Shown one piece after another: positions 34,201 through 43,473 of a stretch of 64,000 bases of DNA (position 1 is the first letter of the stretch; each line of letters opens with the position of its first letter). The translations under genes and the position numbers were made by a program. The stretch comes from Treponema sp. GTDB taxonomy: Bacteria > Spirochaetota > Spirochaetia > Treponematales > Treponemataceae. A model generated the notes under the pieces. That model did not search any database, was not told the DNA's origin, and worked only from the letters and a program-made list of their open reading frames with translations. Location: contig JAFSJX010000050.1 of the NCBI GenBank assembly GCA_017449285.1, forward strand, positions 1-64,000, written 5' to 3'.

Positions 34201-35885
34201 TTCAGCGGAAGAACACCTTTTGCCTCATAATCGCCGTCAAGTACGCCGAAAATCGCCTTAAAGGTGTAGGGCGAATAACTGTAGCCAAAAATAATCGTGT
34301 CTGCCCACTTGAACTGCATGACCGGCACAGGACTCAGCACCGACACGATGATGACGCGTTTACCTTTTAGTTTTGCCAATCGTTCCGCCACTGACGCATT
34401 GCGCTCGTTCGCCACGCAAATAATAATCGTATCGTAACTGAGAGCCATTTTTTCGATGTTGTTGCCCATCCAATCCGCCTGAATCGGTCCCATTTCGTAG
34501 TCATACTTAAATTCTGCGGTGATGTTATAGCGTTTGTGCGCTTCCTCAAAAAATTCAGGGAATTGTTTTTGTCCCGCAAGCAAAATACGCTCATCGGCAC
34601 GAGGCTTGTAAGGAAGATTTCCTTTTTTGTACAGCGTGATTGACCTGCATGCCTGACTCAAAAAGAACTGCTGCCCTTCGCGGTCGGGAATGTGCTGGTT
34701 TATCGTCGTGACATCGGGGTACAGCGGCGCGGCATTTCCGCTCTTAAAATAGGTGAGTTTATAGAAAAGAACCCGCCGTGCCGCTTTTTGCACGGTCTGC
34801 TTAAAAATCGTGCTTCGGCGCATTTCGGTTAGGTTCAGTGTCCACAGGGCTTCGTCCAGTTTTGCCGTTGTGGAAGAAATCACGATATCGTTTCCCGCCT
34901 CAATAGCCAGTCTGAATGCATTGGAAAGGCTTCCCGCATACATGGTCGCACCGTTCATCATCATATCGTCGGTAATAACCAAGCCTTCGTAGTGCAGTTT
35001 GTTCCGCAGGATGTCCGTCAGAAATATTTTTGAAAGAGATGCAGGCTCTCCATTCGCAATAATTTTGGGAAATCCCAGATGACCGCTCATAATCGCAGGA
35101 ACTTTCTCTGCAATCAGATATTTAAACGGCACAAGTTCACGGTTTTCCAGCGTGTTGTAGTCTACGTTGATTTGTGGCAAATTTCCGTGAGAATCCAAAC
35201 TCGTGTCGCCGTGACCGGGAAAATGCTTTGCCGTGGGAATGACGCCCGCCGCAAGAGAGCCAGCCACGAAAGCCGCGCCCAGTTCGCCTACATATTCGGC
35301 ATCTTCGCCAAACGAACGCGGACCGATAACCGAAGAATTATGATTTGTGTACAAATCCACCGTGGGCGCAAAATTCATATTGATTCCGAGTGCCTTAATC
35401 TCGCGGTTGATGTAAAATCCGCTGTAGTATGCGTCAATCGGATAGCCACTCGCGCCAATCGCCATATTCCCCGGTGTTAGCGCAGTTTCGCCTTTCACAT
35501 GCCGAATCCATCCGCCTTCTTGGTCAGTAGCGACAAAAAGCGGGATTCGCAGACGGCGGCTCTGGGATTTTTGCTGCAATGCCGTTACCGATTTTGCCAC
35601 CTGAATCAAATCGTCCGTATTCCAGCCGAACACTTTTACGCTACCCAGTCCACGGTCAAGCACCCACTGGTTCAGCAAATCACTTGGTTCTGCACCCGCC
35701 CAACCGAACATCAGAATTTGGGAAAGCAGTTCTTCATCGGTCATCTTGCTGACCAAAAAATCTGCCAGTTGCTCAGCAGGATAATCGCTCCAAAAATCGG
35801 CATTCTCTGGGATTGCTTTCTGCGCAAAAAGTGACGCTATCGCAGAAAAAACGATTGCCGCACAAACTAAAAAAGTCCGCCTCAC
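34197..35885 (-). CDS. Exported GH3 family glycosidase (NagZ-like)
   Basis: 562 residues with signal peptide (MRRTFLVCAAIVFSAIASLFA). GH3 TIM-barrel: FVATDQEGGWIRHV, GINMNFAPTVDLY, the KHFPGHGDTSLDSH loop (residues 220-233) typical of beta-N-acetylhexosaminidases with the Asp/His catalytic pair, and VITDDMMM with nucleophile Asp 306 or 307. The ~200-residue C-terminal domain resembles the GH3 C-domain without certainty. Cell-wall or chitin-derived GlcNAc release is likely. GTG start overlaps the TGA of trxB by four bases (GTGA), so the two are translationally coupled. Confidence 0.88.
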   Translation of the reverse strand: MRRTFLVCAAIVFSAIASLFAQKAIPENADFWSDYPAEQLADFLVSKMTDEELLSQILMFGWAGAEPSDLLNQWVLDRGLGSVKVFGWNTDDLIQVAKSVTALQQKSQSRRLRIPLFVATDQEGGWIRHVKGETALTPGNMAIGASGYPIDAYYSGFYINREIKALGINMNFAPTVDLYTNHNSSVIGPRSFGEDAEYVGELGAAFVAGSLAAGVIPTAKHFPGHGDTSLDSHGNLPQINVDYNTLENRELVPFKYLIAEKVPAIMSGHLGFPKIIANGEPASLSKIFLTDILRNKLHYEGLVITDDMMMNGATMYAGSLSNAFRLAIEAGNDIVISSTTAKLDEALWTLNLTEMRRSTIFKQTVQKAARRVLFYKLTYFKSGNAAPLYPDVTTINQHIPDREGQQFFLSQACRSITLYKKGNLPYKPRADERILLAGQKQFPEFFEEAHKRYNITAEFKYDYEMGPIQADWMGNNIEKMALSYDTIIICVANERNASVAERLAKLKGKRVIIVSVLSPVPVMQFKWADTIIFGYSYSPYTFKAIFGVLDGDYEAKGVLPLN

Positions 35886-36835
35886 TTTGCCGCTCCCGCC
35901 ATCATGTTTGCTTTGAGCGTGTTCACGTATTCGTGTGCCTGATGAGCCGCAATCGCACCGTCACTTGATGCTGTAATAATCTGTCGGAATGGTTTTGCCC
36001 TTACGTCACCCGCCGCATACATTCCCGGAACTAGCGTCTCCATTTTGTAATTCGTAATCAGATAGCCACTTTCGTCCTTTTGAAGCATTGCCACTAAATC
36101 GGTACGCGGATTCATGCCGATAAAAATAAACACTGCGTCCACAGGAAGTTCAACCGTTTCGCTTGTCTCAATATTTTCCAGAACGACCGATTCAACCTTA
36201 TCTTTTCCGCTGATTTTTTTGACCACGGAATTATAACGCACCGTGATATTCGGATGATTCAGAATTTTTTCCGCTACCGCCTTTTGCGCCCGAAGTTGCT
36301 TTCTGCGGTGAATCAGCATGACCGAATTGGAAAGCGTGGCAAGGTAGAATGCCTCCGAACACGCGCTGTCGCCCCCGCCAACCACCACGATTTTTTTACC
36401 TTTAAAAAACGGGCCGTCGCAGGTGGCGCAATAGGAAACGCCTTTTCCGAGCAATTTTTTTTCGCCGTCTACGCCAAGGGAACGATGCTGCGCTCCAGTC
36501 GCAATCAGCACTGCGTAGGATTTCAGTTCTCCTTCCGCCGTCCTAAGCACAAATTGCTGACCGATTTTATCTATTGAACTGACTTTTGAATGAATTATTT
36601 TCGCGCCAAAACTTCTTGCTTGCTTTTCCATATTTTTGATGAAGTCACGTCCTGCAATCGGAGGAAACACGCCTGGATAATTTTCCAGCGTAAAAATGTT
36701 CAAAGCCTGTCCGCCCGCATCAGAAAGATCAATCACCAGCGTATCCAAGCCAGAGCGTGCGCCATATTGAGCCGCAGTCAATCCCGCCGCCCCCGCGCCA
36801 ATCACGATAAAATCAAAGTCGGTCTTTTTGAGCAT
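35882..36835 (-). CDS. trxB: Thioredoxin reductase
   Basis: 317 residues from ATG 36835; the 47 upstream codons are rejected because they overlap the promoter and the divergent gene. FAD motif VIGAGAAGLTAAQYGARSG, redox CxxC in SYCATCDGPF, NADP motif VVGGGDSACSEA, and the C-terminal FAD motif GMYAAGDVR. Reduces thioredoxin with NADPH; trxA is at 38110-38421. TATACT ends five bases before ATG, with no SD, a leaderless arrangement. Confidence 0.93.
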   Translation of the reverse strand: MLKKTDFDFIVIGAGAAGLTAAQYGARSGLDTLVIDLSDAGGQALNIFTLENYPGVFPPIAGRDFIKNMEKQARSFGAKIIHSKVSSIDKIGQQFVLRTAEGELKSYAVLIATGAQHRSLGVDGEKKLLGKGVSYCATCDGPFFKGKKIVVVGGGDSACSEAFYLATLSNSVMLIHRRKQLRAQKAVAEKILNHPNITVRYNSVVKKISGKDKVESVVLENIETSETVELPVDAVFIFIGMNPRTDLVAMLQKDESGYLITNYKMETLVPGMYAAGDVRAKPFRQIITASSDGAIAAHQAHEYVNTLKANMMAGAAK

Positions 36836-36913
36836 ACTACAGTATATCAAAAACAACGGGAAGTTGCTATAGAGCCAGATGCGCAAAAAATTAGGGATAG
36901 CGACAGTTTGAAC

Positions 36914-36942
36914 TTGACAGCAGAAAAATTCGGGGGTAGGCT
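36914..36942 (+). promoter_or_regulatory. Promoter of PLP-enzyme-like gene
   Basis: TTGACA (36914-36919), 17 bp, TAGGCT (36937-36942); ATG follows nine bases later, with no SD between. Confidence 0.6.
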
Positions 36943-36951
36943 GAATAAGAT

Positions 36952-38070
36952 ATGGGAAAAATTGGAAACGTTTCAACGGTTTTACAGGAAAAAGTCAGGA
37001 GCATGGAAGGCGGACGGCGGACAACGCTGCTTTCTTCGGGAATGATTGCGATTTATCAGACAATTACGACTTTGGCACGGGCAGGGGATGAGATTGTCGT
37101 CTCTGCGAATTTGCGCCCGGAAGTTTACGATTTGTTTAATATCATGCTCAGGGATATGGGGGTGACGATAAATTTCGTTCAGTCTGCAAAGGCGCATGAC
37201 TATATTGTGGCAATTTCACCACGGACGCGGTTCATTTTTTTGGACGCGGAGGGTGGTCTTGTTCCGCAGGTCTTTGAAATTTCTGAGATAGCCTATATCG
37301 CACATAAATACAAAATTCCGCTGGTGGTCGATGCAGGGGGAATGTCACCACACTTTAAGCCGCTCGAACTTGGTGCGGATATTGTTATCCGTGATTTTGA
37401 ACTTTTGTGCGGTACGAGAATTTGTACGGGCGGCGCGGTTACGGAAGCGGGAAATTTTGACTGGCGGACTTCCAATGTGCTGATGATAAAAGCGGGCGAC
37501 CCCTGCTGTAACGGAATCCGCTGGGCGTTTGATTTGCCCAAAGAAGATGCCGCCGTTGCTTTTTCAATGCGGTTGCAGCACGTAATGACACGCATTTTCT
37601 CTTCATCGCTGTCAGGTCCGAGCGCATTTTACATTTGGGATAACATCGAAAATATTTTTATGCGTTGCGAACGAAAATACGTCAACGCAATGGTAGTGGC
37701 AAAACTGCTGGAAAAGTCTGATGAAATTGCATGGGTTGCCTATCCGCCGCTGACCGAAAATTGTGCGAAAGCAAAAGTCTACGGAAAATGCAACACGAGC
37801 GTGGGATTTGCCTTTAAGGGAACAAAAGAAGAAAGTCTGCGCAAGACACGGGCATTTTTTGAGCGGCTGCAAAATATTGTTATCTGTCCGCAAAGACTTT
37901 CAAACCAAAGCGCGATTTTTGCCCTTGGAATGAGGAAAAACGATAGCCTTGTAAGTTATTCAGATCCATCGCTTCCTCCTCTCTACGAAAATTCTATTCG
38001 CTTTATTGCGGGCATTGAAGAAACCAGCGTCATTCGCAAAAGCATTTCCAATGCGCTCAAAGGGTTGTAA
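36952..38070 (+). CDS. Cys/Met-metabolism PLP-enzyme homologue lacking the Schiff-base lysine
   Basis: 372 residues. Overall match to gamma-synthase/sulfhydrylase enzymes: MEGGRRTTLLSSGMIAIYQTI near the start, VVDAGGMSPHFKPLELGADIVI where the family has VDNTFxxP..PLxxGADIV, and a C-terminal FIAGIEETSVI like RLSVGIE. But the following SATK(Y) is replaced by RDFELL; ungapped, the PLP lysine position is Leu 151, and no Lys occurs nearby. Without it the normal PLP chemistry should fail, so this may be a non-catalytic or re-purposed paralogue. The frame is intact. An in-frame TAA just upstream fixes the ATG. Confidence 0.75.
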   Translation: MGKIGNVSTVLQEKVRSMEGGRRTTLLSSGMIAIYQTITTLARAGDEIVVSANLRPEVYDLFNIMLRDMGVTINFVQSAKAHDYIVAISPRTRFIFLDAEGGLVPQVFEISEIAYIAHKYKIPLVVDAGGMSPHFKPLELGADIVIRDFELLCGTRICTGGAVTEAGNFDWRTSNVLMIKAGDPCCNGIRWAFDLPKEDAAVAFSMRLQHVMTRIFSSSLSGPSAFYIWDNIENIFMRCERKYVNAMVVAKLLEKSDEIAWVAYPPLTENCAKAKVYGKCNTSVGFAFKGTKEESLRKTRAFFERLQNIVICPQRLSNQSAIFALGMRKNDSLVSYSDPSLPPLYENSIRFIAGIEETSVIRKSISNALKGL

Positions 38071-38079
38071 CAGAATCCC

Positions 38080-38104
38080 GGGCTAAAAACGGTTGGTTTT
38101 GCCC
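38080..38104. terminator. Hairpin between convergent genes
   Basis: GGGC-TAAAAAC-GGTT-GGTTTT-GCCC, imperfect stem, no strong T tract. Confidence 0.35.
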
Positions 38105-38109
38105 AAAGC

Positions 38110-38421
38110 CTATAGTCCGAGAGCCTGAAGCAATCCCTGTTTAGGCTGACCGCCAACGGTTTGTGCGGCAGGTTTCCCGTCCTTGAACAAGAAGAACGCT
38201 GGAATGCTCATAATGCCGAACTGTTCTGCCAGTTCTGGCTCATCGTCCACATTGACTTTGCCGACTTTAATATCAGTGCGTTCATTCGCAATCTCTTCCA
38301 CGACCGGCCCCATCATCTTGCAAGGTCCGCACCAACTTGCCCAAAAATCAATCAGCACCGGAACTTTTGATTCCATCACTTCGCTCTTAAAATTGTCCTG
38401 TGTAATTGTAATCGTTGCCAT
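38110..38421 (-). CDS. trxA: Thioredoxin
   Basis: 103 residues from ATG 38421 (GGAGG eight bases upstream). WCGPC active site in DFWASWCGPCKMMGP and cis-Pro in IMSIPAFFLF. Reduced by the TrxB encoded at 35882-36835. A second thioredoxin with WCGAC is at 57650. Confidence 0.95.
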   Translation of the reverse strand: MATITITQDNFKSEVMESKVPVLIDFWASWCGPCKMMGPVVEEIANERTDIKVGKVNVDDEPELAEQFGIMSIPAFFLFKDGKPAAQTVGGQPKQGLLQALGL

Positions 38422-38617
38422 AGTTTCCTCCGAAATCTGTTTCTTAAAATATACGCACAAATCCGTTAATCGGCAAGTTTAAATTGTATGCGCAAAGCGA
38501 AATGCGTTTTTTGTTCCTCTGCGGTTTTAGATGTGCTTGCCGTGAAAAAAACTTAATTCTCCGTGTAATTTACCGATAATGAATTATAATTGTAGGTATG
38601 TCTATTTGGGGGAATCC

Positions 38618-39730
38618 ATGAAAAACGTTACGGGGATTTTTTCTTTTTTTGTCATTGCGTGTGTGCTTACGTTGCTTACCGCATGTCTTCCGAATAATCA
38701 GGATGATGACAGTATTACCGCACCAACAGTATATAAGAGTACATCATCTGAATTATTGACAGAGCTGCAATCATACAGTATCAGTTTTGCGCCCATTGAT
38801 AAAATGGAATATGCGAACGTTTTTAGGACTCGTGATGACGGCATAAACAGCGAAACGGTGAACATCGGGCAGGTAATTCCGATTGACAAAAATTCTCTGC
38901 CCAGTGCGTTTATTTTTGAAGACCCGTATACTACGAGCGGCGGCAACAATTATGTGTATGTCATTCGATTTTACAATGGCTCATATTATAGTTACTCTAA
39001 GGCAAGTCCTTCTGTTCCTGGGTTGAACAGCGGTAGCGGAGAAATTGAGCTTGGCGCCACAAATTCAGCAGACCCCGATGGCGAGCATCGTCCTGAAATC
39101 CTTTATGTGTGCAATCATTTTGAGGGTGAGGAAGAATATAATCTGCGGCTTGGCCCATCTACAAAAGTTACGCTGCCAGATGATTTTTTGGAGCTTCGGG
39201 TAGTTGTCGGACCTTCAGAAGAATCTCGTAGACCGTTCGCTTTAAAGACGTTTGCCAATAAGAGTGATGCTGATTATTCTGCCAGTATAATTGCGAGCGA
39301 CTCCCTTTTAACAGATGATGCCGCTCAGGCGACCCCCATAGATTTACAGAAACTTTTACCCGCCGACTATTTTGACACAAACCTTTTTGTTCCCTATTTA
39401 ATTGGCGTAAGGGCAATTGGAAAAATCAGAAAAACGACGAATGGCGAGTACATAAAAAGTCAAAGTTACGCCTACTATTACTGGACAAAGCCCAAAGAAG
39501 TGTATCTGACGGTATATGAAAGATTGAATGATGAAAGCGGCACCGTTTATCGCGGTGAGAAAAACACGGACGGCACATACACAGGGACTGCGGCCAACCC
39601 TCCGACCATTAAAGTTCCATCGCTCATAACACCGGAGAACAGTTTTGACTACAGCAATCGGTCGGTGGCGGGTCAGTCGTTTTCCGTTCCTGATGACGTT
39701 CCGCTTGATGTATCGCCCTACAATCCGTAG
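38618..39730 (+). CDS. Hypothetical lipoprotein
   Basis: 370 residues from ATG 38618, preceded by GGGGGAA and TATAAT (38585 area). Signal peptide ending LLTAC (Cys ~23), then an Asp/Asn-rich linker. Remaining sequence is beta-rich with many Tyr (VYVIRFYNGSYYSYSKA, SQSYAYYYWTKPKEVYLTVY). No family recognised. Abuts the convergent TetR gene with no spacing. Probably surface or periplasmic, lipid anchored. Confidence 0.75.
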   Translation: MKNVTGIFSFFVIACVLTLLTACLPNNQDDDSITAPTVYKSTSSELLTELQSYSISFAPIDKMEYANVFRTRDDGINSETVNIGQVIPIDKNSLPSAFIFEDPYTTSGGNNYVYVIRFYNGSYYSYSKASPSVPGLNSGSGEIELGATNSADPDGEHRPEILYVCNHFEGEEEYNLRLGPSTKVTLPDDFLELRVVVGPSEESRRPFALKTFANKSDADYSASIIASDSLLTDDAAQATPIDLQKLLPADYFDTNLFVPYLIGVRAIGKIRKTTNGEYIKSQSYAYYYWTKPKEVYLTVYERLNDESGTVYRGEKNTDGTYTGTAANPPTIKVPSLITPENSFDYSNRSVAGQSFSVPDDVPLDVSPYNP

Positions 39731-40327
39731 TTATTTTTCCAGCAGACCGTCTATCGTCAGGTTGATTGAATTTTTGACTACAGAAATATCGTTCTGATTC
39801 AGTACGGCAAGGCGGAAAATGGCGGATTCCAGAAGCGTGTACAAAAGTTCTTCCACATCCTTAACGGGAACTTTCTTGAATTCGCCCGCATTCTGACCAC
39901 GGATAATCAGCGTACTGAGGAGATGGCGCATTCTGACGGTTCTACGGCGCACGCGCTCATCAGGGTCTTCGCCTGTCTTTTTGATTTGCATAAGGTAACT
40001 GAGCAAAACGGTAAAGAGCGCGTGATTCTTTTGTTCCTCATCAATAATGTGATTGCAGATGGCACGGATGCATTTCTCCGAAGAATTTGATGTTTCCTTG
40101 ACGATTTTGAGTAATTGCTTTTCCAAATCCAGCGTAAACTGTTTGATGCTCCACGCGAAAATTTCTTTTTTGTTCTTAAAATAAATGTACAGCGTGGTGC
40201 GCGTAATTCCGCAAGCATCGGCGATTTTTTGGAATGTCACATCTTCATAGCCGTCCCGACAAAACAGGTCGAATGATTTTTCAAGGATTTCTACTCTTCT
40301 TTTATCGTGTTCTACTACGATTGCCAT
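39731..40327 (-). CDS. TetR-family transcriptional regulator
   Basis: 198 residues. N-terminal HTH: LFCRDGYEDVTFQKIADACGITRTTLYIYFKNKKEIF (two blocks of the TetR DNA-binding domain). All-helical C-terminal ligand domain with no recognisable ligand. ATG 40327 lies inside the end of the upstream methyltransferase gene (26-base overlap), so the two are co-transcribed. Target unknown. Confidence 0.88.
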   Translation of the reverse strand: MAIVVEHDKRRVEILEKSFDLFCRDGYEDVTFQKIADACGITRTTLYIYFKNKKEIFAWSIKQFTLDLEKQLLKIVKETSNSSEKCIRAICNHIIDEEQKNHALFTVLLSYLMQIKKTGEDPDERVRRRTVRMRHLLSTLIIRGQNAGEFKKVPVKDVEELLYTLLESAIFRLAVLNQNDISVVKNSINLTIDGLLEK

Positions 40328-41552
40328 AATTGTCGCTCCGCTTTTTAGATTTTGTTGATTTTTTTGAATCGGCTGTATGTGATTTTTGCTTTTCTTCGCC
40401 CGTGTACATGTAGAACGTGGTGTCCAAATTGCCCGCCTTCAGGCTTTTGAGCGTGGTTGCATACCGACCGACACATTCCTGAAATTTTTTATGCGCTGTG
40501 ATTACGCCCAGTTGCCAGCCTTTGAATTCCTCAAACAGACTGTTCATCTTGCGGTACAGTTCTTCCGCCTGCTCCGCATCTCCCAGCCGCTCACCATAGG
40601 GCGGATTACAGATGATAAGTCCGCTTTGATATGGCGCGGTGATGTCGCTAAAGTCCGCAACGTCAAAATCAGGACGAGGAACTTTGTTGCTCTTGTCGAT
40701 TAAGTTGAGCGCACGCCCCGCCATCACACAGGCATGCTCGGCATTTTTTCGGGCGCGTTCAATTGCAGCGGGGTCAATGTCTGTACCAGTGATGCGCACT
40801 TCCACATCGGTGCGAATTTTTTCTGCCTCTGCACATTTGATTTCGTGCGCACGACGGCTGTTGAAAATTGGCAGATTCTCCAGCGCAAAACGGCGGCCAA
40901 ATCCTGGCGCAACATTATACGCATACAGGGCGGCTTCAATCGGGAACGTGCCACTCCCGCAGAACGGGTCATGGAGCGGCATTTTTCTGCGCCACATCAT
41001 CAGTTGCAAAAGAACCGCCGCCGTGGTCTCTCGCAAAGGGGCAAATCCGCCGTCAGTACGGTAGCCGCGTTTGTGCAGTGGAAGCCCGCTCAAATCAAGC
41101 AGAATCAGCGCACGGTCTTCGTCCAGATACACGCGTACGTCACATTCTTCACCGCTTTCGGGGAGCGTCTGAATATGCCACATATCGCCCAGTTTTGTGT
41201 AGATTGCTTTTTGAACCATGCCCTGAATGGAATGTTCGCTGTTGAGCGCGGATTTGTAGCAGCGTACTTTGTCTACGACGACGCGGCTGTCCTTGCGCAA
41301 AAAGTCCTGCCAGTTGACCGCATACACGCCGTCAAACAATTGGTCAAAATCCGCCGCGTTAAATTCTGCCATTTGCAAATATACGCGGTCAGCCGTCCGC
41401 AGACACAGATTCGTGCGAAAAAGCGCGTCATCATCACCCGTAAAAGTAACGCGGCCAGGTGCGTTTGATACCAATTTGTATCCTAGCAGTTTGAGTTCAT
41501 TCCCTAAAATTTTCTCTGCGCCCACCGCGCACAAGGCGACCAATGTATTCAT
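40302..41552 (-). CDS. THUMP-domain RNA methyltransferase (RlmL/YpsC-like)
   Basis: 416 residues. N-terminal ferredoxin-like and THUMP domain (~1-155), then a class I SAM methyltransferase: DPFCGSGTFPIEAAL (SAM site), TGTDIDPAAIERARKNAEH and IICNPPYGERL, the N-P-P-Y catalytic motif of N-methylation of bases. Similar enzymes methylate 23S rRNA guanine (m2G2445). A basic Lys/Arg-rich tail (~390-416) probably binds RNA. TATACT (41559-41564) and TTGAAC with 17 bp between lie just before ATG with a six-base gap. Confidence 0.9.
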   Translation of the reverse strand: MNTLVALCAVGAEKILGNELKLLGYKLVSNAPGRVTFTGDDDALFRTNLCLRTADRVYLQMAEFNAADFDQLFDGVYAVNWQDFLRKDSRVVVDKVRCYKSALNSEHSIQGMVQKAIYTKLGDMWHIQTLPESGEECDVRVYLDEDRALILLDLSGLPLHKRGYRTDGGFAPLRETTAAVLLQLMMWRRKMPLHDPFCGSGTFPIEAALYAYNVAPGFGRRFALENLPIFNSRRAHEIKCAEAEKIRTDVEVRITGTDIDPAAIERARKNAEHACVMAGRALNLIDKSNKVPRPDFDVADFSDITAPYQSGLIICNPPYGERLGDAEQAEELYRKMNSLFEEFKGWQLGVITAHKKFQECVGRYATTLKSLKAGNLDTTFYMYTGEEKQKSHTADSKKSTKSKKRSDNYGNRSRTR

Positions 41553-41558
41553 AGGATG

Positions 41559-41587
41559 AGTATAACACTTTTACATTTTTTGTTCAA
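41559..41587 (-). promoter_or_regulatory. Promoter of THUMP methyltransferase/tetR operon, leaderless geometry
   Basis: On the minus strand TTGAAC, 17 bp, TATACT; the -10 ends six bases before the ATG at 41552. Confidence 0.65.
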
Positions 41588-41662
41588 TTGTCAAAATAAA
41601 ACTCGTGAACAATAATTCTTCCTATAGCAATAATCCCCGCAAATCGTTATAATCAAAATGCT

Positions 41663-42418
41663 ATGGGCAAAATTTTTGTTTTTGTTAATCAGAAGGGGGG
41701 CGTGGGTAAAACCACTTCCGCAATCAATATTGGCGCATATATCGCAAAGGCTGGCAAAAAAGTGCTGCTGGTTGACTTTGACTCGCAGGGAAATATGTCT
41801 ACGGGCGTTGGCGTAAGCAAGGAAAAGCCGACCATTTATGAGCTTCTTGCAGAAAAAGCGAGCGCAGAGGAGACCGTTAAAAAAAGTCCCGTAGAAAATT
41901 TGGACGCAATCAGCGCATCAATCGACCTTTCTGGTGCGGCAATCGAATTGGTTGATCAGGAGAACCGCGAATTCTTCCTAAAAAATGCTCTTGCCCCGTT
42001 AAAAACTAAGTATGATTTTATTCTGATTGACTGTCCGCCGTCTTTGGGAATCCTTACGCTGAATGGGCTGGTTGCGGCAGATGCGGTGCTTGTTCCCATG
42101 CAGTGTGAATACTTTGCGCTTGAAGGCATTACGCTTCTCTTGCAGACGGTCAAAAAAGTGCAGAAATCACTTAATCCGCAACTGAAAATCGGTGGCATTT
42201 TCTTTACGATGTACGACAGCCGCACTCGATTGGCACAGGATGTGGTGCTGCAGGTCAAGTCATATTTCAAGGATGTGGTGTTCAACACGATTATCCCGCG
42301 CAATGTGCGTCTTTCCGAGGCACCGTCACATGGGCAGCCGATTTGTCTGTATGACCCCACCTGTACGGGCGCATTGAGTTATGAAAAACTTGCAGAAGAG
42401 GTGATTCGCCGTGGCTAA
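41663..42418 (+). CDS. parA: Chromosome-partitioning ATPase ParA (Soj)
   Basis: 251 residues. Deviant Walker A KGGVGKTTSAINIG, Walker B-type DFILIDCPPSLG and RLSEAPSHGQPI, as in chromosomal Soj proteins. ATP-dependent nucleoid-bound segregation of origin regions with ParB. TATAAT ends nine bases before the ATG. Overlaps parB by eight bases. Confidence 0.95.
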   Translation: MGKIFVFVNQKGGVGKTTSAINIGAYIAKAGKKVLLVDFDSQGNMSTGVGVSKEKPTIYELLAEKASAEETVKKSPVENLDAISASIDLSGAAIELVDQENREFFLKNALAPLKTKYDFILIDCPPSLGILTLNGLVAADAVLVPMQCEYFALEGITLLLQTVKKVQKSLNPQLKIGGIFFTMYDSRTRLAQDVVLQVKSYFKDVVFNTIIPRNVRLSEAPSHGQPICLYDPTCTGALSYEKLAEEVIRRG

Positions 42419-43364
42419 GAAATTTGGATTGGGCGCGGGGCTTGAAGCCCTTATGGGCGGCTCTGCAAAAGAAGAAGAGAACGAGAACACGGAAGTCAAG
42501 GCTGAAAAAAAGAGTTCCGCAAAAAAATCGAAACTTCCCAAAGGACTGAGTCAGGACGCAAACGGCAAACTTTTTGTAGAAACCGCCCTGCTCAAACCGA
42601 ATCCTCAGCAGCCGCGTACCGAATTTAAAGAGGAAGAACTGAACGAACTTGCCGCTTCAATCAAGGAAAACGGTATCATTCAGCCAGTGACGATTGAAGA
42701 CGCTGGTGACGGTTCTTTCTATATAATAGCGGGTGAACGCAGAACCCGTGCGGCAAAAATTGCGGGGCTGGAAAAAGTTCCCGTGCAGTTGGTCAAATAC
42801 AATGACGAGAAAAAACTGGAAATCGCACTTATAGAGAATATCCAGCGTTCTGATTTGAATGCCATTGAAGAAGCGCAGGCATACTACAAACTCATGGAAC
42901 TGGGCGGACTGACCCAAGACCAAGTTGCCACCAAAGTGGGAAAAAATCGCGCCACCGTGGCAAACGCAATCCGCCTTTTAAAACTTCCCGAAGATATGCA
43001 GAACGCGATTACCCAAGGCAAACTGACCGCAGGACACGCCCGCGCATTACTTTCCGTAACCGACAAAATCAACCAGCAGATTCTATTTGGGAAAATTGTC
43101 GGGCAGGGTCTGAGCGTGCGTCAGGCAGAAGAAGCGGCGACTACGCTGAATGAAGGCGCAAAAACCAAAAAAGAAAAGCCCGCTCCTACAAAAAGCGAAT
43201 CGCGTGACCCAGATTTTGCCGCGCTGGAGCAGCAGTTTATAGAAGCACTTGGCACAAAAGTCGCCCTTAAAGGCAATTTGGAGCGCGGCTCAATCAGCAT
43301 TGATTATTTTAGCCGCGCGGACTTGGACAGATTGTACGAGATTTTCACACAGAAACAGGCGTAG
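42411..43364 (+). CDS. parB: Chromosome-partitioning protein ParB (Spo0J)
   Basis: 317 residues. N-terminal ParB/CTPase domain with GERRTRAAKIAGLEKVPV and ENIQRSDLNAIEEA, then an HTH (TQDQVATKVGKNRATVANAIRLL) and a C-terminal dimerisation domain. Binds parS. I saw no convincing parS palindrome in the window. Translated in overlap with parA. Such pairs usually lie near the replication origin. Confidence 0.95.
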   Translation: MAKKFGLGAGLEALMGGSAKEEENENTEVKAEKKSSAKKSKLPKGLSQDANGKLFVETALLKPNPQQPRTEFKEEELNELAASIKENGIIQPVTIEDAGDGSFYIIAGERRTRAAKIAGLEKVPVQLVKYNDEKKLEIALIENIQRSDLNAIEEAQAYYKLMELGGLTQDQVATKVGKNRATVANAIRLLKLPEDMQNAITQGKLTAGHARALLSVTDKINQQILFGKIVGQGLSVRQAEEAATTLNEGAKTKKEKPAPTKSESRDPDFAALEQQFIEALGTKVALKGNLERGSISIDYFSRADLDRLYEIFTQKQA

Positions 43365-43407
43365 TGAATCTCTCCGTGCATAAATATACATTTTTTCTGC
43401 ATATATA

Positions 43408-43436
43408 TTGACCAAAATCGCATATCTTTCTATAAT
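43408..43436 (+). promoter_or_regulatory. Promoter of polar amino-acid ABC operon
   Basis: TTGACC (43408-43413), 17 bp, TATAAT (43431-43436). Confidence 0.75.
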
Positions 43437-43444
43437 ATTGCGTG

Positions 43445-43473
43445 AGGGACAAGGGCGTAGGGGTCGTGTCCCT
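43445..43473 (+). terminator. Leader hairpin (possible attenuator) of ABC operon
   Basis: AGGGACA...TGTCCCT, a perfect seven-pair stem starting a few bases after the predicted transcription start, followed by TTATTTATTTT before the RBS. Confidence 0.5.

Noticed and set aside
35882..36976. Longer TrxB from 36976
   Set aside because: The extra residues overlap the divergent gene and its promoter; family proteins start at the FAD motif.
41693..41702. G6 run in parA and similar G6 runs at 49570 and 51541
   Set aside because: Short runs needed by conserved codons (for example the ParA GG of Walker A); too short to count as phase-variable tracts.
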